DNA of 64,000 nucleotides from Marsupella aquatica. Taxonomy: Eukaryota; Marchantiophyta. Location of the stretch: NCBI GenBank assembly GCA_973895155.1, contig OZ316897.1, forward strand, positions 18,786,001 to 18,850,000. The letters are read 5' to 3'. The notes beneath the pieces are model-generated. The model worked only from the letters and a program-made list of their open reading frames with translations, ran no database searches and was not told the origin of the DNA. The position numbers and the translations under genes were made by a program. Positions 35,158-45,425 of the stretch are shown in pieces; position 1 is the first letter of the stretch, and every line of letters starts with the position of its first letter.

Positions 35158-36801
35158 TGGCCAAAACTACGCCCCACTCTGAGTGAAACTGGTCTGTCGT
35201 CCATCGGGTAACCCAGTAACACCAGAAGAATCCGTGGTGACCAACCTAATCTAATTTGTCCCTATCAACACCACAAGCACTCACCATGGTGTGTTGGGCA
35301 TCACTCCAACATCACCAAGAGAGAAATACGTAGCATAACTTAGAATGTCCGGTTGCAAACCCGGATCACTCCTATAGAATTGAGCGCCCACGCCAAACCA
35401 ACATGGCGCAAAAATAGGAAGCATGTGTGGAGAGGAACAACCCCTGGGCCCTCAGTCTTAACTAATATGTGGAGGATGTGCGAACGCTCAAAGGGTAGTT
35501 TTTATTCATTTTGAACTAATAATTATAATTATTACCGGTAACAAGGGAACTTTTAATGATAAAATGGAAATAACAAGGGGTAAACACGAAAAGGGCCCGA
35601 TCGCAGGGGGTCCACTTCTTTTACATGGAGTGAGGGCCCAGGGCCAACAACAAGAAGCGGATATACCACAATTCTTCACACCAAAAGTAATTACAACTCC
35701 ATACCATAATGTTCATAAGGTTCAAAGAAGAGCCTTCATAATAGGCTTTGCAATGACACTCCAATGTTGTAGATGAGAATCAAGGCAAAATTGATTCAAT
35801 CTATGGATCTAGATGGACTCAAAAGTATCAAAAACCTTGTAACAACTTTTGATTTGGCCTAGAATAGGGCTCTAAACAAATCGGGAAGTGTATAAAGCTC
35901 CATGGAGCTTGAATCTAGACAACAAGTTGAGAAAGCTTGTGTGTACACAAGGTGTGATAAGAACCTGCTAGTTAAGCGCTCGCGTCTGGGAATAGCCTTG
36001 GGATGGGTGACCTTGCGCTTTGCCTTGCGCTCGTGACTTGGAATAGTCCGGGGATGGGTGCATGACCTTGCAATTTGCCTTATGCGCGCATAGTTGCATG
36101 TGTGCACAAAATAGAAGTCATCGGGTTCAGAAACGGCAACATTTGCGACTTGAAAACAACAATTTCCTTCACAAAAATGTCATCCGACAGAATATACAAT
36201 TTGGCAACATCGGCCCTCAATCCCTTCACAAAAAATGCAACTTCAGGGTCGTCGATGATTCACAATCGTTGACAGTGCTCTTTCGCACCTCCGTCATCAA
36301 CGCCGCTACAAATCCAGCAACATTGCGAATGTTTCTTACTGAAAACAACAGATCGATGCAGGAACACAGTCAAACATATATCTCCAATCAGGTTTTCGTA
36401 GGTCAACAACTTGCTATCAGATCTGGCAATGTCTGAACTTGGAAGGAGCAATTTCCTTCATAAAAATAGCAGACCCAATCAGCTTCGTGAACCTGCCTTT
36501 CACAGATCGCGATTTAACCTTTAGTACAGATCGATAGAAGCTAACGATCAACCCGACAGCCTCAACGTCCCGAACTGATTTCCTTCGATAGCTAGCCTAC
36601 GGTAATATCCGGACTCAAAGCTTGTCACCAATCACAGATCTGACATCGATCAGGAAGCAAGCCGATCGGACAACAACTCAACATCACTACAGATCGAGAT
36701 ACCAACGATCTGTTTGATAACAACACACGATACGAGCTACCATGAATCGTCGACAACTCAATCAATCTAACTTTTGTTTGCACAATCCGCATAACAGAGT
36801 T
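35158..36801 (-). other. Gypsy element leader (5' untranslated)
   Basis: About 1.6 kb between the 5' LTR and gag without coding signal. No convincing tRNA primer-binding site follows the LTR on the element strand. It contains the 5S-rRNA-like segment at 35956-36066. Confidence 0.45.
35956..36066 (+). ncRNA. 5S rRNA-like internal promoter fragment, partly duplicated
   Basis: GATAAGAACCTGCTAGTTAAGCG followed 25 bp later by GGGATGGGTGACC matches the 3' two-thirds of plant 5S rRNA (AGAACTCCGCAGTTAAGCG ... GGATGGGTGACC), including box A, the intermediate element and box C of the Pol III internal control region. A second partial copy of the later part follows (GCGCTCGTGACTTGGAATAG to GGGATGGGTGCATGACC, 36029-36066). 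The 5' third of 5S rRNA is not recognisable. It is a 5S-derived segment (SINE or Cassandra-like retroelement, or captured rDNA), not a functional rRNA gene. Confidence 0.7.
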
Positions 36802-37138
36802 TGAAGCTCAGATCTTTCAATGAAATCTCAATAGAATCCAAACAATGATCAACGCCAACAATACGTACTCAATCCCGTCCGATCCGATCACACACATATG
36901 TCGAGCCAACGCACCTTGCACTCAAGGAATCCACGCTACATAGAGAGAGATCTCAGCCACCACACAAGCTCCCCTCTCCAAGGCTCAACATTGAAAGATA
37001 ACTTTTCAATGCCTCACAAGATCTAGAACTACCCTCTCACACAAACCTAACGGAACCTTATCGGCTCATATAGCACACATACCAAACATACAGATCTAGA
37101 TAGTACGATACACTCTAACACTACCTAGAATGGTGTGA
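36802..37138 (-). repeat. 5' LTR of the gypsy element, truncated
   Basis: Matches 29363-29707 with a few substitutions and a small indel (a 'CATAGGCAC'-like insertion in the left copy). Homology stops at 37138, where LINE sequence begins, so the outer 160 bases or so of the LTR appear deleted. Confidence 0.75.
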
Positions 37139-38335
37139 CATGGACAATATGGACGCAGCGCTATTGGGTGGTGAAGTTCATGGTATTACAATCAACCGTG
37201 ATCTTACTCTATTCCACAAAATGTTTGCCAATGACCTCGGCATCCTTACTGGAATGGAATCCTGCTTTCTAGAAATACAAGGAAAGTTGAAAACCTCTGA
37301 GTTAGCGGCAGGAGCACGCTTCAATATTCTTAAATCCGAGGTACTAACATACTGTTTGGATGTCCCTCCGTAGTGGCTTATCAACTCTAACTGTGTCATA
37401 ATACCAAGAGGGCATATTTCCAGTTATCTAGGTGCTCTGTTGGGACACAACCTGTCCAGACAGCAATTTCAGGAGTTCTGCTTGAAAAAACTGCATAAAA
37501 GGCTAGCGAGTTGGTCCAATAAAAGGTTTTCCTTCACTGGTCGAGTGATTCTTACTACTTAAGCAAGTATTGCTGTCCATGACAGTATATCATATGATGT
37601 ACTCTTATTTTGCCGGGAGCCTAACAGATACAATACAAAAAATGTGTAAGGACTTCTTATGGGGATTCAATAAAACTGGTGGACTCAAATCTCCTCTTGT
37701 CTCCTGGGCACGGATGTGTGGTCTCAAGAAGAACGGGTGCCTCGGCAACAAGGACATTCACAATCAAGCATCTGCCCTTTTGGCAAGATGGTCTACTAGA
37801 ATGATCTCTGACCCAAGATTGGAATGGGCAATCCTTTTCTCTGCTAACCTCAGATTGGCAGCATGGACAAATCCTGTCCATCTTCGGATATCAGGATACA
37901 CTTTCCTTTTCTCTACTCCCTCTAACTTTTGTGGTATGAACTACACTGCAGGAATTTGGAAAGCATGGAGACAGATCTGAGTTCACCTACTTTGGTCTTC
38001 TGACTCTACTGCGATTCCTTCTAGATGGTGTATGGCAGTTATTGTTCCTCTTCTCTTCCGTTCTCATGGGTTCCCTCTCCGCCGCCTCCCGGGGATAATA
38101 GCAATATATGTGCACGTATTAATCTCCGTTCAGCAATGGATCTCTGGGATTGGAATGTGGGGTCTTGGATAGACTTCTCACGAAGGATTACTTGCATTTG
38201 GGGAGTCGGGCTTTCTGCTGTAGGCCTAGTATTGCATGGGGGACATAATCCGGATTCTTCAGTGTGGCCCGCCACCTTCTCTCTCGCTTGCGTTTGTTGA
38301 ATCCCAATGGTATTGGCGAGGCCTTCAAAACCATC
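37139..38335 (+). mobile_element. LINE fragment, RT C-terminal half to 3' end, decayed
   Basis: Frames read GITINRDLTLFHKMFANDLGIL (the FADD catalytic box as FAND, 37224-37235), SSYLGALLGHNLS, ASWSNKRFSFTGRVILTT, then IQKMCKDFLWGFN, VSWARMCGLKKNGCLG and SALLARWSTRM, and near 38165 DRLLTKDYLHLGSRAF. These are successive landmarks of plant L1-type ORF2 (RT palm to zf-RVT region). Multiple stops and frameshifts. About 600 bp of the RT N-terminal half, expected between this and 28850-29362, is missing. Confidence 0.8.
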
Positions 38336-38750
38336 ATCAAATTTATTGTCATTTTGATGGAAGTGTAGCTTAAGTGCTCCTCTAGCCTAGCTAGTTTGCA
38401 CTGTCACGGCTGCAACTTTTTGTGCAATGACTTGGCCCTCCTACCAACTACGAGCTCCCAAAAGTATGTCGAGCAGATGTACACTCAGGCACCACCTCGT
38501 AGAGCTCAACTCCAAGTCGGCAGCTCTCACTTGAAACTCAATAGCAGCTTAGCTCACCAGCAGGTTGAAAAGCGACAATGGACTCCCCTCAAAACTGATT
38601 GGCAGACCTCCACACTGACGCTCGTAGCAGGCCCAATCCTAAACACATTTGCACCCTAAAGTCCAGTCGCGCTCAAACACTTTCAAACGACCCTGCAGGA
38701 AGTTCGCGAAGAGTGCAGCTGGAATGAAGGTCGTCGACTCCCAATTTCCC
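38336..38750. other. Intergenic, dispersed repeat edge
   Basis: The first bases (TTTGATGGAAGTGTAGCTTA, about 38353) match 8201-8220. No gene seen. Confidence 0.4.
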
Positions 38751-38884
38751 TCGCAAAACCAACCTCTGCGGCACACTGACCCTGAACACTTAGGGCAAGT
38801 AGTACCCCCAAAATCTCTCGCAAAACCAACCTCCAAGGTACACTGACCCTGAGGGAAAGTAGTACCCCTCACATGTGGGCAGCC
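38751..38884. repeat. 67-bp tandem duplication
   Basis: TCGCAAAACCAACCTC ... ACACTGACCCTGA ... AGTAGTACCCC occurs at 38751 and 38818. Confidence 0.75.
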
Positions 38885-39943
38885 ATCGAGTGACTTAGCA
38901 AACAGGTTGGTTTGGACATAAAAGAACCAATGCAAATGACTTAGCAAAAAGTTCAATGTGGGGAGAGTGCACTTTGGTCAAGAACAAGGCCAAATATAGT
39001 CAGGTATGAATCCACATTATAAGTGAAAGTACCCACCATTCTGATGAAAACCCCCATATTTATACCCATTATATTTGGACTTATTGAACCATGAGTGTGC
39101 AATATGTAGTTGCACCGGGAGTTGCATATTAGGGATTGGCATCCGAAATTGGCTAATGGGGTATGCATGCTGACGGAATTTTAAAAAATGATGTCCAATT
39201 CATATTGCACTATTGTGGAGTATCTAACATAACTTACCTATTTCTTACTTACCAGTGTTACAATAGCGACATTGGATAAAGTTGTAAGCATGACTTCCCA
39301 CAACCTCACCAAAACTTAGTTGGTATGATGTAACTAACATGACACCCACAAACTTGGAGTCGCATATTTATGAAGGTCTCGCACAAGTCACATAGGGGAG
39401 GGTCTCAGAATGGGTGGTTTTCTTCTAGTGCTAGCACCCCTAGATCAAAACAAAAAAATCTGAAATTACTAATATCAACTTATTATAATGAAACTCATTT
39501 TTGAAAAATGTGTTACATGGGATTGGGTAACTTTCAAAGACCAACATTGTGGTCCATAGATAGGAGCATCATTCTTTTTACACAAGATGACCTGCACCAC
39601 CCTGGCTAAGGTTAAAAACAGTCTTCAAAATTAAGGGAGTATTTGCTTGATCAACCCCTAAAATGAAACTTGTTACTTGATCTACCCCCTGAGGTCTATC
39701 AACGGTCCAGATCTGAGATAGAAAGGTCCATCAACGATCCAGATTAGGGAAAAGTATGAAGGAGGTTGATTAGGCAAACTTTTTCCAAAAGGGGTCTTGA
39801 TTAAGCAAACTTTTGCCAGAAGGGGGTCTACTATGCATATCTCTCAAAATTAAGCCTCGTTAGGGGCCTCCCGCCCAAGGCTAATTTGTTATTCGTTTGA
39901 TAGCTATGGTCATCAGCCGACAGAAGCACCCACGAAGCTTACT
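38885..39943. other. Intergenic, no gene recognised
   Basis: Contains a short near-duplicate at 39775-39830 ('AGGCAAACTTTTNCCARAAGGGGT'). Nothing else. Confidence 0.45.
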
Positions 39944-40495
39944 TTAGAAGACAGTTTCAACTGATTCGCATGGAGAATCTGCGACTTTTCTTACGAACAT
40001 TTGAAAACCTTTTCCACATTCCCGTGCCGTCCACGTACACGTACAGAGTACATCCGAAAATCGTGTCCCTCTCGATCGGTACCTCGATCCTTCGGGGATG
40101 GAGAAGCTAGAGTCGGACAACGGTGTAGCGTTAGTGTATGTGGCGCTGTCACCTTTGGGCCCGGGCGATGGACTATGACATGATAGATTGAAGATTATTT
40201 CCACAGGAAATGGTTGTGGCAGGCTGCGAATTATTAATGCATGAGCTGTGAAGCTGCTCCGCATGGGGTGAGCGATCAATAGTCGTTGAGAGGGTGGCAT
40301 GACTTTCATGATATGTGGATGTAACGGAATTTCCGTGTTGAAAACCAGATATGTCGGACAGAATCTTGAATATAGCCGCTTCCCTCTCGAAGGATACGCC
40401 AGTAGGCTAGCTAGCCCTTGATTCACGCAAAAGTCAGTCAGATTGAGGGTATAAAATTGGCTCGGGTCCGAACTTCGAACATCGAAATAGTCCAT
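39944..40495 (-). CDS. Hypothetical 183-codon ORF, divergent from C2 gene
   Basis: An open frame beginning MDYFDVRSSDPSQFYTLNLT with no recognisable domain, signal or membrane segment. It is longer than most chance frames here and lies upstream of and divergent to the C2-domain gene, overlapping its likely promoter (a TATA-like site at 40450 is inside it). Chance is at least as likely as a gene. Confidence 0.2.
   Translation of the reverse strand: MDYFDVRSSDPSQFYTLNLTDFCVNQGLASLLAYPSRGKRLYSRFCPTYLVFNTEIPLHPHIMKVMPPSQRLLIAHPMRSSFTAHALIIRSLPQPFPVEIIFNLSCHSPSPGPKGDSATYTNATPLSDSSFSIPEGSRYRSRGTRFSDVLCTCTWTARECGKGFQMFVRKVADSPCESVETVF
40450..40457 (+). promoter_or_regulatory. TATA box candidate for the C2-domain gene
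   Basis: TATAAAAT on the plus strand about 400 bp before the start codon. A start site near 40480 would leave a leader of about 370 nt, possibly with an intron. No other TATA-like site closer to the gene was noticed. Confidence 0.35.
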
Positions 40496-40846
40496 GAGTC
40501 TGAACTAGAGCTCAGCTTCCCTACCGATCCTCTCTCTCATCCCTTGGTATTCTCTTGTCTGCTCTAATTAGATCAACTAGCTGCGAGTCTGTTTGATACA
40601 ACTTCACTATTTAGTGATTTTCGTTCGTCTCTGTTCCTGTTTGTGGGAAGGGGATATGATATATTTCTGTATCTGATTGTGTGCAACGTGCATCTGCAGT
40701 TGACTGACTTCGCCCAATGTAACGGGAAACGTAATTTTTTTTCAAGAGAAATTAGAGCAGTAACAGATTGAATCTGGAGCTGTTCACTTGCTGTTCAGTT
40801 GCCGTCAATTTTTCATTTCTCCGTGTTGAATTCGACACGAGAACTT

Positions 40847-41854
40847 ATGGGTCTGGAGGAAAGGACATTGGAGTTGAACTTAATGTCGGCCCAGAATTTG
40901 AAGAAAGTCAAGAATTACGGGCACCAAACTTGCTATGCAGTGGCGTACATTGCTTCGAGCGATAAGAAAGCCTCAAAGGTGGACAAGGACGGGGGCGTCA
41001 ACCCCACATGGAACACCAAACTGACCATCACCTGTGACGAAAAGCTTCTGCAGCGTGGCAGCTCATGCATCACGGTGGAGATCTATAGCCATGGCATTTT
41101 CAGCAACAAGCTCGTTGGCACCTCGAAGATCTCTCTCCTTGAAATTGGCAAGCAGGCTGTGGCTGCCGCCCCTCCCAAATTTCTGACGTTCGAGGTGCAC
41201 AGGCGCTCTGGTAAGGTGCACGGTGTTCTCCATCTGTCCGTGAAGGTTGGAGAGAAGAGATACATCGCTGTACAAGGTCGCTCTGGAACCCCTTTTCTAG
41301 GCTTCTCAGAGCGCTGCAAAAGGCAGCAACTGCTGGAATCTGCTCCCATTGGCTATCCTGAAGTATTTCCACCAACGACCTCTAGTCCAAAACGAGCAAG
41401 TTCTGTGACTTTATACCCTCCACCAAGAACAGGAGCTGTTACTCCATATCCTGCTCCTGCACCAAAGTTCAGGTACGAATCTAGTGTTGCACATTCAAAT
41501 ATAGCATATCCACCTCCCACGTCACCATTACGCACCAACATCATGAGCATTCCTAAGGCAGACGAGCCTGTGATGGCATACCCCACATCTGGTCATCGAC
41601 CTGCGTACCCATCACTGCAATATGGTAAACAGTATGGTGGTCAGTATTATGGGTCTGACTATGTGGGCGAGCATCAGTCCTGCTACCCTTCTACCGAACT
41701 CACTGCTCCAAAGAAAAACGAAAAAGTTCACTATTCAAAGCCAACGAGGAGGAGACATGACCATTCTAGGTGCTGTAAGAATAGCAGGGGCACCAGTGGC
41801 ATGGGGACGGGTTTGCTTGGAGGGGTACTCGGTGGGCTGTTGCTCGGAGTGTGA
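40847..41854 (+). CDS. SRC2-type C2-domain protein
   Basis: An intact 335-residue single-exon frame. The first ATG is at 40847 and opens MGLEERTLELNLMSAQNLKK, the usual SRC2 start; the frame upstream has only a non-ATG start. Residues 5-140 form a C2 domain with the plant SRC2 signature KVDKDGGVNPTWNTKL (about 44-59) and LVGTSKISLLEI (89-100). A Pro/Tyr-rich region follows (165-285, many YP and YPPP steps), then a basic patch RRRHDHSRCCK (301-311), and a Gly/Leu tail MGTGLLGGVLGGLLLGV that could insert in or pack on a membrane. SRC2 proteins are cold/stress-induced, Ca2+/phospholipid-associated and can traffic to vacuoles or bind NADPH oxidase; these roles come from the family. The tail stops earlier than in typical SRC2 proteins, which have extra residues after the GLL repeats. 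Confidence 0.88.
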   Translation: MGLEERTLELNLMSAQNLKKVKNYGHQTCYAVAYIASSDKKASKVDKDGGVNPTWNTKLTITCDEKLLQRGSSCITVEIYSHGIFSNKLVGTSKISLLEIGKQAVAAAPPKFLTFEVHRRSGKVHGVLHLSVKVGEKRYIAVQGRSGTPFLGFSERCKRQQLLESAPIGYPEVFPPTTSSPKRASSVTLYPPPRTGAVTPYPAPAPKFRYESSVAHSNIAYPPPTSPLRTNIMSIPKADEPVMAYPTSGHRPAYPSLQYGKQYGGQYYGSDYVGEHQSCYPSTELTAPKKNEKVHYSKPTRRRHDHSRCCKNSRGTSGMGTGLLGGVLGGLLLGV

Positions 41855-42560
41855 TCGGTGACGTACAAATTTTAGACGGAAGATTGAATGCGAATTTTCA
41901 GTTGCTATGAGATTTGCGGTATAGCAGGCTGATCGGAGGGTTCCTTAATTTAATTGTAGGTTGCTCAAGGACGCGATCGATCAGCAATACAATTTAGAGT
42001 AGAGACTGAGTGTCTGAGCAAATGGCTCATTAATTTATTGTAGTCAATCATGTGTATACAATTCCCAATTCGTCTGAGAAATATCGGCCGCGGATTAGCT
42101 AGGGAGTAGATGCGTGTTCGTAATCTCACTTCTGTCGATGTCAGATGACGAACTTGCCAGCAACACTACATTCTGATCCAATAGGGGCAGGGGCAAATAT
42201 TGTACCCGTTTTATTCATTTAAAGGGCTGAACTGAACTCTAGCCCTACGCTTGTGAGGGACACGCAATAGAGAGAATTAGAGAAATATAAAACGGCGCTT
42301 TGCACGTGGGTTCAGACATAAGAGTGTGCTCAAATGGTACAGTACTCTGGACTTTCAAGTTCAATTCTCCGTGTGCCCGATTCAGGAAACACATAATCCA
42401 CAGCTGTGAATCGTTGGTTGGTCAAAGGATTTATTTTGAATTCAGTGAAAGGAGGTTTGCTTTGAATTATCATCGTGCCATTTTCATTCTGATCGGGATT
42501 GTAATGGATATGTCATGTTGCTCAAGAATGGGTGACTTCTATTATTAACATATTATATAT
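41855..42560. other. C2 gene 3' flank and intergenic
   Basis: The 3' untranslated region probably ends within the first 200 bases. The short open frame at 42300-42548 is not recognised. Confidence 0.4.
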
Positions 42561-42790
42561 GAGCCTATGCCCGCCATGCAACGTGCGCAAGGAGGGTCGG
42601 CCGACAGGGAGTTGGGTCGGGGCATTTATGGGGCAGCGTGGGGAAGCACATATGCACCAGGGGTGCCCATTTACTCCATCAGTGAGCTAATTAGGCTCCA
42701 TTTCCTCCATCAATGAGCTAATTAGGCTTAATGTGACAGGGTGCCCATTTCCTCCATCAATGGGCTAATTAGGCTTCATGTGACCCCTGC
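42561..42790 (+). repeat. Dispersed repeat R1, copy 2, with internal triplication
   Basis: Matches the complement of 12170-12320 from GAGCCTATGCCCG to GGGTGCCCATTT. It then carries three near-identical short units (CTCCATCARTGAGCTAATTAGGCT at about 42673, 42709 and 42754) not present in copy 1. Confidence 0.7.
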
Positions 42791-44765
42791 CACATATTTT
42801 CTACAACTCCAAAATGGAGTTCAGTTACAACACTCCCTTAATGACTAATGCCATTGGAGTATAGCTAAGTCAACAAGAATGTTGACTCCAATCATTCCTT
42901 TCTATGACTCAAAGTTTCTTGATTTGGATGACACTTGTGTAGCTAACATAGTCCTGATATATACAAATAATGTATTAATAGAAGTGCGGTGGCACCTAGG
43001 AAGGGCAATCTGGCATTTGTTGGTTCAGTTACCATTGAGTGCGGGCAAACATTGGGCTTCAAGGAGGTGAGCTTTCAGATGGAAGTTTGGAATCTAAGCA
43101 TACTTAGAATAGAAGATGTGGAAAGAATATTGTGGAAAAAAAGAGCAATGTGGAGTGGAAGAGTAGTGTGGAGAGAAAAAGAGTAGTGTAAATTAAGTGG
43201 AAGAGTAGTGAATGATTCATTGTTGAATTGCTCTCTAAATAGTTGGTTAGGTTTTCAAGGTGAAGAACTATAGTCTGATGTACGTGAAGTTAGGAGAATA
43301 GATGATGGGTGTAAGCAAGAGCCGAGAACAAGAGCCACAACTCCTTTCTTCTAGTGGCCCAATGTTCAAAGGGTGTAGTGGAAAGTTTTTTGAATGAGTC
43401 ACTTTCTTGGTGAGAAATGGAAGAAAGTCAAGTCGATGTGGAGAGATTGGAGTTTTGACCGGTTTTGTAACAGTTTTTGTGATCACAATTTTTTGACAGT
43501 TTTCTTGATCATGTGAGAAATTGAGAAGTGCAGAGAAGTTTCTTAGACTGAAAATTAGGTGGGGAGGAAAGGGCTTTAAGGCTAGACCCAAAAATGTGGA
43601 TTTTAGAGATGAAAAGAGAGAATGATGAAAAGTTAGAGGGCCGGGTCAAATCCCAAATGTCAAAGCTTATGAGGGGTGGTCTTGTGTTGAAAAGTTGATA
43701 GGATCAAATCCCAATAAGAAGTCAAATTAAAGTTATGAAGGGTGGTCTTGAGTTGAAAAGTTGATAGGAAGGTAGCCTAGGGTAAAGGGATATGCAACAA
43801 GAAGTGCCGATAATAATTATATGGAACGGAGAAGATAAGTATGAGAGTAAAGTGAAAATGGAGAACTACTGTCTAAGGCTTGGACACTTCCCCCTTTTAT
43901 GTGGCTAATGGTTCCTTTTATATGGCTAGTGGCCTCTTTTATATGGCCACCAGGTTTCACCATTTTAGTACATTTTACTGAAATTGTGGAGCAAAGTTTC
44001 ACCCTAGAGGAGAAGTATGTGAAAATTGGCAAACTCTTGGACACTTCTCCTCTTTTATGGCCAGTGGTGGTTTAAAGCCCCCTGCACTGTCCCTCACAAA
44101 ACCTCTATCCACCAAGTTCACCATTTTTAATACAAATTCTTGAAACTGTCAAGCAAGGGGTGTCTTGCATGTGCAAGAGTCCTGAAAAATGCGACCCTTT
44201 GCAGCCCACAGATGTCAGGAAAAAGTGTGGACCCAGGATCTAAACACAATCACAGTTTACGTGTGAAGTGCGTGCTTATTCAGTTGGATCTACTGCCATT
44301 TTGTTTTATTCAAAGTTCAAAGTTTGGGACCTGGAGAGCGGGACAATTTCTGGCACTTGCCCTTGCATATCCTCCAAAGACACCATCAGGACTGCTGGCT
44401 TGTCGCGTAGTTTAGAGATGCCACGGGTTCATTTGAGGGCCAAAAATCAAAGGACCTTGCACATGCAAGACGGCCCAAAGTTTCACCCTAGAGAAGAATA
44501 ATGTGACAAAAAGGGGGAACTCTTGCACACTTTTACTTTTATATGGCCAGTGGTGGTGTTTAAACGAACGAGAGGCCATTTTGCACTTACACACGGTGCA
44601 CTTGAGAGGAGCCCAATGTACCCCCAATTCTGTTTGGTGGCAGCGTTTCGAGGTTTTCCCGGTAAACCTGGGTTTGAAATTTCAAGTTCTCATCCTCCTC
44701 AATGATCACAACTCCGCTCTGTTCTCCTCTATCTCCCCTGACTGAATGTCGTCTCGAGGGATCCG
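42791..44765. other. Intergenic with 484-bp-spaced direct repeat
   Basis: The block CAAAGTTTCACCCTAGAG ... TTTTATATGGCCAGTGGTGG occurs at about 43992-44075 and again at 44476-44560. Related 'TTTTATATGGC' phrases occur at 43895-43950. No gene recognised. Confidence 0.5.
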
Positions 44766-44901
44766 CAGCTGCGCTTCTCTCACAAGTTTTCTCAACGATG
44801 AATTCGTCCTTCCCTCTCGACAACCCCTTCTTCCAGCTGCGCTTCTTTCACAAGCTTTCTCAACGATGAATTCGTCCTTCCCTCTCGACAACCCCTTCTT
44901 C
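44766..44901. repeat. 68-bp tandem duplication
   Basis: CAGCTGCGCTTCTYTCACAAG to GACAACCCCTTCTTCCA occurs at 44766 and 44834 with few differences. It lies about 0.6 kb upstream of the FANCM start, possibly in its promoter or leader. Confidence 0.8.
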
Positions 44902-45425
44902 CATCCACAGCTGCCAATTCCTCATTGATGCTGTGGAATGCCCCGCCATTCCCTCAAGCTCGGGGATGTTTTGCATCACACGGCAATGCTGACACTGTGG
45001 TGAGAAGACTCGACTCCGTGCTCCGTCTTCGCCAAGATCTTTGGCCTTGAGAGCTATGGTTCTGGTTTTGCCACTGGGAAGCAGTGATGACCTCCATCGT
45101 GGCTATGTTTTCGCTCCACGACGAGTTCGGTCAGTGAGGGAGCGCAATATCGTCGATGTCCGTTCAACAGAGGATTTTGATTTTGACAAGGGTAGTCAAG
45201 GGTCTTGTTAATGTCATCCAATATTGACGATGTGAGTACGTTCTCGACTCTGCCCCTCAATCCCCTTCAGTTCTGCCGGCACAGAAGATGACTCTGCTGG
45301 CTCACCAGTCCAATTAGCTCACCACGAAAATTGGCTAATTATTCGAATGACTGTCTTGCAATTTAATTGTCGTGTTCTCTGTACAGATCTGTACTGGTTT
45401 CTCTTTGGAGTTAAGAAAATTGAAT

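Larger units (their letters stand above)
29363..37138 (-). mobile_element. Degenerate Ty3/gypsy LTR retrotransposon
   Basis: The orientation is minus, with gag at the right and pol running left. Flanking copies of one sequence are at 29363-29707 and 36802-37138, about 95% alike by eye, each beginning TGAAG(A)MTCAGATC on the plus strand (so ending in CA on the element strand). Pol order RT - RNase H - integrase is that of Ty3/gypsy. No chromodomain is seen after the integrase. It is dead: stops in gag, RNase H and integrase, and the reverse-transcriptase core is missing. It lies inside a LINE, but part of that LINE and the outer end of the right LTR are lost. Confidence 0.85.
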
